In this document: in pieces, positions 59,765-64,000 of the stretch
How positions within the stretch are numbered: the first letter of the stretch is position 1
How the letters are laid out: each line of letters starts with the position of its first letter
Assembly (NCBI GenBank): GCA_013213745.1
Contig: JABSQH010000011.1
Span: 81,447 to 145,446, forward strand
Direction: 5' to 3'
From: Ilumatobacteraceae bacterium
Lineage (GTDB): Bacteria > Actinomycetota > Acidimicrobiia > Acidimicrobiales > Ilumatobacteraceae
Length of the DNA stretch: 64,000 nucleotides
Translations under genes and position numbers: made by a program
Notes under the pieces: model-generated
Database searches by the model: none
The model's input: only the letters and a program-made list of their open reading frames with translations
Told to the model about the DNA's origin: nothing

Positions 59765-60379
59765 CTACGCCCGTCGAGGACGTGCCGGCCGACGCATCCC
59801 GAAGACCACAGCCGTGTCGTCACCTCGCAGCTCGGTGAATCCGATGTGCTCGTAGAACCCGATAGCCCGAACGTTGTTGCGACTAACGCCGAGGTGCACC
59901 CCGCCGATCTGCCGTCGCCACACCTCGTCGAGCCACGCCGTGATCAGTCGGCGTCCCCATCCGTCACCTTGTGCATCGGGGAGAAGATCGATGTGCAGGT
60001 GCGCCGGGTAGTCGATGAGCAACTCAGGGTGTTGCGGTGGCCGAAGGTCGTCGACACGGCGAGCAAGCGGCGGCTGCGTGAGTTCCGGCTGACGATCGAG
60101 CATCGGGCCGATCCACTCGCGTGCGCACCGATCGAAGAACCGGGAACTGTGAGCGGTGCCGATGACGTAACCAAGTGGCGTCCCCTGACGAGCCACCACG
60201 ATGGCGAGCTCGGGTTCGAACTCGACATACGGCCCCACGTAGATGTCGCCGAGCAGCGTCGCCGATTCATACTTCCCGGTGGCGTCGTTGCCCGAGTCGC
60301 CGGTACGCAGACAGATGTCGTACAGCGCATTGCGGTCGGCGGGTTGGTACTGGCGAATGTGGAGGTTGGCCATCGTCAT
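59765..60379 (-). CDS. GNAT-family acetyltransferase
   Basis: This 204-residue enzyme has the acetyl-CoA-binding segment HIDLLPDAQGDGWGRRLITA (QGDGWG as the QxxGxG/A signature) and the following VHLGVSRNNVRAIGFYEHIG (motif B, N-x-x-A-x-x-F-Y). The N-terminal IRQYQPADRNALYDICLRTG is family-like. ATG 60379 overlaps the stop of the GH20 gene by 4 bp (ATGA), implying coupling. With a hexosaminidase upstream, an amino-sugar substrate is attractive but unproven. Confidence 0.9.
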   Translation of the reverse strand: MTMANLHIRQYQPADRNALYDICLRTGDSGNDATGKYESATLLGDIYVGPYVEFEPELAIVVARQGTPLGYVIGTAHSSRFFDRCAREWIGPMLDRQPELTQPPLARRVDDLRPPQHPELLIDYPAHLHIDLLPDAQGDGWGRRLITAWLDEVWRRQIGGVHLGVSRNNVRAIGFYEHIGFTELRGDDTAVVFGMRRPARPRRA

Positions 60380-62241
60380 CGATCGGTGGTGAAGCGCGGT
60401 GCGCTGCGCCACTCGGCGGCAACGGTGGCGGCGTCGAGGTCGTCCCTGCGCCCCCACGCCCGCTCGGCGATGAGGTCGAGCCGGGGAAACACCAGATCGT
60501 CGAGTACGTCGAGGCTGGTGATGTGCTCGCTCCACACGCAGGCCTGGGAGCCGATCACGCGATCGTGGTGCTCGGGATCGACGCCGGCCAGCGGATCGAA
60601 GCCCCAGCTGTCGTCGATCGACGTCACTCCCGCCCAACACGCTCCGGGCTGTTGCCAATCATGTGCGGTGGCCATGTCGAGGTAGTAGGCCTCGCCCGCA
60701 GCGACGACGACGTCGTGCCCGGCGGCGGTCAGACGCGCCGTCGAGGCGCCGCTGGTCCAACTGATGGCATACCCACCGGTGGTGTCGGCACCGGCGTCGG
60801 CAGCTTCTTCCCACATGGCCGGCGCGCGTCCGAGGGAACGGATGATGGCGACCACATCGTCATGGAACGCGCGGGCGATGTCGGCCGACCCCCGGAGTCC
60901 GCGCTGGGCAGCCCAGCCGTGCGCGACGGGCGAGCGGCGCCACGCGTCGGCGGGAACTTCGTCGCCGCCGAGATGGAGCACCGGTGATGTCGGGAAGGTG
61001 TCGGCGAGCGCACCGAATGCTGCCTCGACGAACCGACGAGTCGCTGGTCGGCCTGGCACCAGGACGTTGTCGACGAACCGCTGCGCACTCCGGGCGTTCG
61101 ACCGATCGTTCGGGTCGCGCAGGTCGGCCACCGCTTGCAGCGCGGCGTAGCAGTGGCCGGGAACATCGATCTCGGGCACCAGCACGATGCCGAGCTGGTC
61201 GGCTCGCTGCACCCACGACGCGATCTCGGCGACGGTGTAGGCGCGACCGTATGGCGCCGTGGACGATCCGTTCAGGGGCGGGATCGGCAGACCATGGCCA
61301 CGTCGTCCGCCGATGTCGGTGAGCTGCGGGTACTCGGCGACGGGGAGTCGCCAGGCCTCGTCGTCGGTGAGGTGCAGATGGACGCGATTGAGCCGACGCC
61401 ACGCAGCGATGTCGAGGAGCCGGAGCACGATTTCAGGTTCGTACCACTGCCTGGCGAGGTCGAGGTGGACACCGCGAAACGCAAAACGTGGTGCCGTGAT
61501 CGACTCCGTCAGCTCCGCTCCGCGCTCGCCAATGCGCACGAGATCGAGCAGCCCGTGACGCACTCCGCCGACGTCAGGGGCATGCAGTCCGATGCGGTCT
61601 TCGGCCGTGTCGTAGGCGTAGCCCCCTGGGGCGATGTCGTCGCGCCGAGTGATGCCCAGGCGCTTCCCATCCGTGTCGGCCGACTCGCCCACGAGCAGGC
61701 GTCCGGACCGCCCCGTACGCGCGAGAAGCGCGGTGACAGCGTCGACCGCCGGCGCGAATCCGGCAGCGATGTCGGTGATCGAGACTGTCGGCGCGGTGGT
61801 CGACGCCGGTCGCGCGCGGGGCCGCAGAGCGGGTGGTGGCGGGATGTGCCGTTCGGCGTCAGCGTCGAGCACCGTCGGCTCGACAATGACGTCGGTGGTC
61901 GCCCCGCCGGGGAGGATGATGAACGCCGACTCGGGGCCATCGTTGGCGTGCCGCGCTGGTATTTCTGCGTGCAGCGGCCCGATCGTCCACCGATCGTGGA
62001 ACGGTCTATCGCTCGCCGCGGCGAGGACGAGGTATCCAGCCTCGCGATCGACCACGATCGCTTCGCTGTCTGCCCCAGGCGTGAGGATGCACGTGCATGT
62101 GAGGGCGAGCTGCGATCCAGGTGGCACGAGCGTGGCGATCGTCGAGTCGGCGCCGTCGGTGACACGCAACTCGATCGTGAATTTGCGCCCGCCGTGGTAT
62201 GTCGAGCGGAGCGTCAGCGGCGGTGCCGTGGCGACCTGCAT
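60376..62241 (-). CDS. Beta-N-acetylhexosaminidase (GH20)
   Basis: This 621-residue hydrolase removes terminal N-acetylhexosamine by substrate-assisted catalysis. An N-terminal beta domain (about 1-240) is followed by the TIM barrel: FRGVHLDLARQWYEPEIVLR, HLHLTDDEAWRLP, VPEIDVPGHCYAALQ, and the catalytic Asp-Glu pair in VLHLGGDEVPADAW (about 430). YLDMATAHDW and SQACVWSEHI contribute to the pocket. No signal peptide is visible, so it may act on imported wall fragments in the cytoplasm. First gene of the coupled GH20-GNAT pair. Confidence 0.93.
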   Translation of the reverse strand: MQVATAPPLTLRSTYHGGRKFTIELRVTDGADSTIATLVPPGSQLALTCTCILTPGADSEAIVVDREAGYLVLAAASDRPFHDRWTIGPLHAEIPARHANDGPESAFIILPGGATTDVIVEPTVLDADAERHIPPPPALRPRARPASTTAPTVSITDIAAGFAPAVDAVTALLARTGRSGRLLVGESADTDGKRLGITRRDDIAPGGYAYDTAEDRIGLHAPDVGGVRHGLLDLVRIGERGAELTESITAPRFAFRGVHLDLARQWYEPEIVLRLLDIAAWRRLNRVHLHLTDDEAWRLPVAEYPQLTDIGGRRGHGLPIPPLNGSSTAPYGRAYTVAEIASWVQRADQLGIVLVPEIDVPGHCYAALQAVADLRDPNDRSNARSAQRFVDNVLVPGRPATRRFVEAAFGALADTFPTSPVLHLGGDEVPADAWRRSPVAHGWAAQRGLRGSADIARAFHDDVVAIIRSLGRAPAMWEEAADAGADTTGGYAISWTSGASTARLTAAGHDVVVAAGEAYYLDMATAHDWQQPGACWAGVTSIDDSWGFDPLAGVDPEHHDRVIGSQACVWSEHITSLDVLDDLVFPRLDLIAERAWGRRDDLDAATVAAEWRSAPRFTTDR

Positions 62242-62291
62242 CAGCGCTCATGTTCACAGGTGGTGCTGCGATCGAGCCGTATCGTGATGTC

Positions 62292-62612
62292 GTGGCACTG
62301 GAGATCATCTGTCCGCGGTGCTCGTCCGAAGACGAGTTGACCGGCCAGCCGCTCGACGACGGACAGATCGAACTCACCTGTGCCAGCTGTCGGATTTCGT
62401 GGACCCGCGATCCGCGACCGCGGTGTCCCAACTGCGGCGGCGACGACCTGTATCACCGACCGCAGGTGATCGTGGAGAAGTCGCGCGGGACGCAGATGTC
62501 GATCCAGGGTGTGCACGTCGAGTACGGCTGTTACGCCTGCGATCCGCCGGAGGTCAAGGTCCGCGGCGGCCGCACCACCCACCTTCCCGATCGGCTCGAC
62601 GGGAGCCAATAG
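62292..62612 (+). CDS. Zinc-ribbon protein
   Basis: This 106-residue protein has four CxxC knuckles: IICPRCSSED, LTCASCRISW, RCPNCGGDDL and YGCYACDPP, enough for two zinc ribbons. GTG 62292 lies 6 nt after TATCGT (62280-62285). The function is unknown; such proteins often bind nucleic acid or other proteins. It is divergent from the GH20 gene with about 50 bp between. Confidence 0.75.
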   Translation: MALEIICPRCSSEDELTGQPLDDGQIELTCASCRISWTRDPRPRCPNCGGDDLYHRPQVIVEKSRGTQMSIQGVHVEYGCYACDPPEVKVRGGRTTHLPDRLDGSQ

Positions 62613-62726
62613 GGCGGTGTGCGGAGGTGGTCGGTACGGGGGTCGCGCATGGCGGCGCCTTTCTGACTTCGGTGCCGCCGTGCCCGTTCGGGCAAGATCG
62701 GGGTAACAACATGCGCAAACAGTACG

Positions 62727-62740
62727 TGCGTATACACGCA
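62727..62740. promoter_or_regulatory. Candidate MarR operator
   Basis: TGCGTATACACGCA is palindromic at 12 of 14 positions. It lies 48 bp upstream of the marR start in the expected -35 to -50 zone, suggesting autoregulation. Confidence 0.45.
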
Positions 62741-62774
62741 TAGTAGTTGCCCGCGCACTGATTTTCGAACCATC

Positions 62775-62780
62775 TAGAAT
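62775..62780 (+). promoter_or_regulatory. -10 element of leaderless marR
   Basis: TAGAAT (5 of 6 bases of TATAAT) ends 7 nt before ATG 62788, so transcription would begin at or next to the start codon. Confidence 0.6.
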
Positions 62781-62787
62781 CGGATCC

Positions 62788-63258
62788 ATGGCGACCGCGG
62801 TGCTGCCCGTCGAAGTGCTCCGCCCGTCCGGAGCCCTGTTGGCGGCGAACGTCGTGCTCAGACGGTGTTTCGACGACGCGGCAGCAGCAATTGGGACGGA
62901 CCCGACCACGATGGATCTCCTCGTACGCGTCGACCAGGCCGCCGATCAGCGGCTGCGGGTGGTCGACCTCAGCCGCCAACTCCTGCTCAGCCCGAGTCAT
63001 GTCTCCCGTCGTGTCGAACGGGCGGTCGCTGAGGGTCTGGTCGAGCGACTTCCCGACCCGGACGACCGGCGGGCATCACTCGTGGCCCTCACTGCGGCCG
63101 GGCGCGCTCAACTCGAAGCGTTTGCCCCCTATGCGCGGCGTGTCATCGACGAGACGATCGGTGGGCAACTCGATGCTGTCGAAATCGAGCAACTGGTCAC
63201 CCTCCTGGGACGTATCGAGACCGCCGCAACACGCCTCGCCTCCGGCTCTGCCCACTAG
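62788..63258 (+). CDS. MarR-family transcriptional regulator
   Basis: This 156-residue regulator has the winged helix: VVDLSRQLLLSPSHVSRRVE as the recognition region, followed by RAVAEGLVERLPDPDDRRAS with the DxRxxxxxLT wing (DDRRASLVALTAAGRAQLE). Dimerisation helices lie at both ends. It is transcribed toward the acyl-AMP ligase gene 11 bp downstream and may control it, using the near-palindrome at 62727-62740. The ligand is unknown. Confidence 0.9.
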   Translation: MATAVLPVEVLRPSGALLAANVVLRRCFDDAAAAIGTDPTTMDLLVRVDQAADQRLRVVDLSRQLLLSPSHVSRRVERAVAEGLVERLPDPDDRRASLVALTAAGRAQLEAFAPYARRVIDETIGGQLDAVEIEQLVTLLGRIETAATRLASGSAH

Positions 63259-63269
63259 CGTCTGGGCCC

Positions 63270-64000
63270 ATGAGCGACGCCGACTCGCCGGTCCCTACTC
63301 TCTCGACGATCGAACGTCTCGAAGCTGCAGCCGATACCAACACCTCGGTGCGCTTCGTCGGTTCGTCGGTGATGGGCCCCGATGGTCCGGTCGCGGTGCC
63401 ATGGCGCGAGGTGCACGACGACGCCCGCGCCGTCGGCGCGGCACTCCAAGCCAAAGGGCTACAGCCCGGCGATCACGTGGCGATTCTCGGGCCGACCAGC
63501 CGAGAGCTGATGACGATCGTCCGCGGCTGTTGGATGGCCGGGATGGCATCGATGGTGCTCCCGCTGCCAATGCGCATGGGCTCGCTCGAGGCGTTCATCG
63601 ATAGTACGCGTGCCCGCATTCGCCATGGCGACGCGGAACTCGTGCTGATCGACGACCAGCTGGCCGACTTCTACGAGTGGCAAGAAGGCGATCCTCCGCT
63701 GGCCTCGATGCGTTCGGTGATGCCCGGCTCGCCCAACGTGCCGAGCGGCGACCGATTGGAGATCCCCCCGCACGATCCCGAACGGTTGGTGATCCTGCAG
63801 TACACGAGCGGATCGACCAGCGAGCCGAAGGGCGTGATGATCCCCGATCGTGTGCTCAGCGCCAATATCGACGCCTGCAGTGAGGCAGCTGAACTGCGTC
63901 AAGGCGACGTGATGGTGTCGTGGTTGCCGCTGTATCACGACATGGGTCTCGTCGGATTCTTGGTGTTGCCGATGACCAAAGGCGTCGATCTCGTGCAGGC
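63270..64000 (+). CDS. Fatty acyl-AMP ligase / acyl-CoA synthetase (FadD-like), N-terminal part
   Basis: The gene runs off the right edge after 243 codons. The adenylate-forming motif LQYTSGSTSEPKGVMI (about 174-189) and the WLPLYHDMGLVGFLVLPM segment are characteristic of fatty acyl-AMP ligases, which activate acids for polyketide synthases or CoA transfer. ATG 63270 is 8 nt after TAGCGT (63256-63261), which overlaps the marR stop codon, so it can have its own leaderless promoter besides read-through from marR. Whether it is a FAAL (with its inserted motif) or a CoA ligase needs the missing C-terminus. Confidence 0.9.
   Translation, partial: MSDADSPVPTLSTIERLEAAADTNTSVRFVGSSVMGPDGPVAVPWREVHDDARAVGAALQAKGLQPGDHVAILGPTSRELMTIVRGCWMAGMASMVLPLPMRMGSLEAFIDSTRARIRHGDAELVLIDDQLADFYEWQEGDPPLASMRSVMPGSPNVPSGDRLEIPPHDPERLVILQYTSGSTSEPKGVMIPDRVLSANIDACSEAAELRQGDVMVSWLPLYHDMGLVGFLVLPMTKGVDLVQ

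Larger units (their letters stand above)
62613..62787. other. Intergenic region upstream of marR
   Basis: No gene is seen. A TGCCC/GGGCA hairpin (62681-62694) could end the zinc-ribbon transcript. A near-palindrome (62727-62740) and a -10 hexamer (62775-62780) belong to the marR promoter. The last 80 bp are AT-richer than the surroundings. Confidence 0.5.

Overview
The window is high-GC, gene-dense chromosomal DNA. I read it as an actinobacterium, most likely of the class Acidimicrobiia (Ilumatobacter-like). Supporting features are a B12-dependent (class II) ribonucleotide reductase, an oxygen-tolerant-type KorAB 2-oxoacid:ferredoxin oxidoreductase, a LigB-type ATP-dependent DNA ligase, class II DAHP synthase, a secreted protein with several 'LDTR...N' repeats, and many start codons 6-9 nt after a TANNNT hexamer (leaderless transcription). 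The taxonomic placement is inference; no rRNA is present.

Layout. 1-5360: the end of nrdJ, a small PH-like membrane protein, an RND exporter and two small unknown genes. 5454-10496 (minus): amidase, TldE/TldD protease pair and an O-methyltransferase. 10569-15278: a K+ channel with two RCK domains, a sugar-porter MFS gene coupled to a small NTF2-like gene, and a histidine phosphatase. 15343-20893 (plus): a UvrD-type helicase with zinc-ribbon-like and HRDC ends, a PAQR/hemolysin III protein, an unknown protein, and an orphan ABC ATPase with altered switch and signature residues. 20927-28296: korAB, DNA ligase, a CYTH/CHAD pair, a tiny lipoprotein, thymidine kinase and a membrane protein. 28364-34320: PIG-L deacetylase, ROK kinase, thiolase, a flavin-oxidoreductase-like pseudogene, a beta-lactamase-fold hydrolase and DAHP synthase. 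34417-37907: an alternative sigma factor, then a tightly coupled nadD / membrane protein / rsfS operon.

37942-46836 is the most accessory-looking part. It holds a TetR/SDR divergent pair with two same-length operators, a cupin, a YHYH protein without a signal peptide, tRNA-Ala(GGC) followed by a decayed phage-like segment, an alpha/beta hydrolase, several very small genes, a heme-oxygenase-like flavin-fold protein, a VanZ-like protein, a cytochrome P450 with an inverted repeat over its promoter, and a 49-codon monooxygenase fragment. 46935-64000: LysM lipoprotein, FAD monooxygenase-like enzyme, GT39-like glycosyltransferase overlapping a convergent acyltransferase/SGNH gene, leuS, a serine hydrolase, the repeat protein, a 2OG-Fe(II) oxygenase / GNAT / GH20 run, a zinc-ribbon protein, a MarR regulator and the start of a fatty acyl-AMP ligase.

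Many pairs share ATGA or GTGA stop/start overlaps (tldD/tldE, MFS/NTF2-like, korA/korB, CHAD/CYTH, serine hydrolase/unknown, nadD/LCP-like, GH20/GNAT), so translational coupling is common. No CRISPR array, insertion sequence or rRNA was seen.
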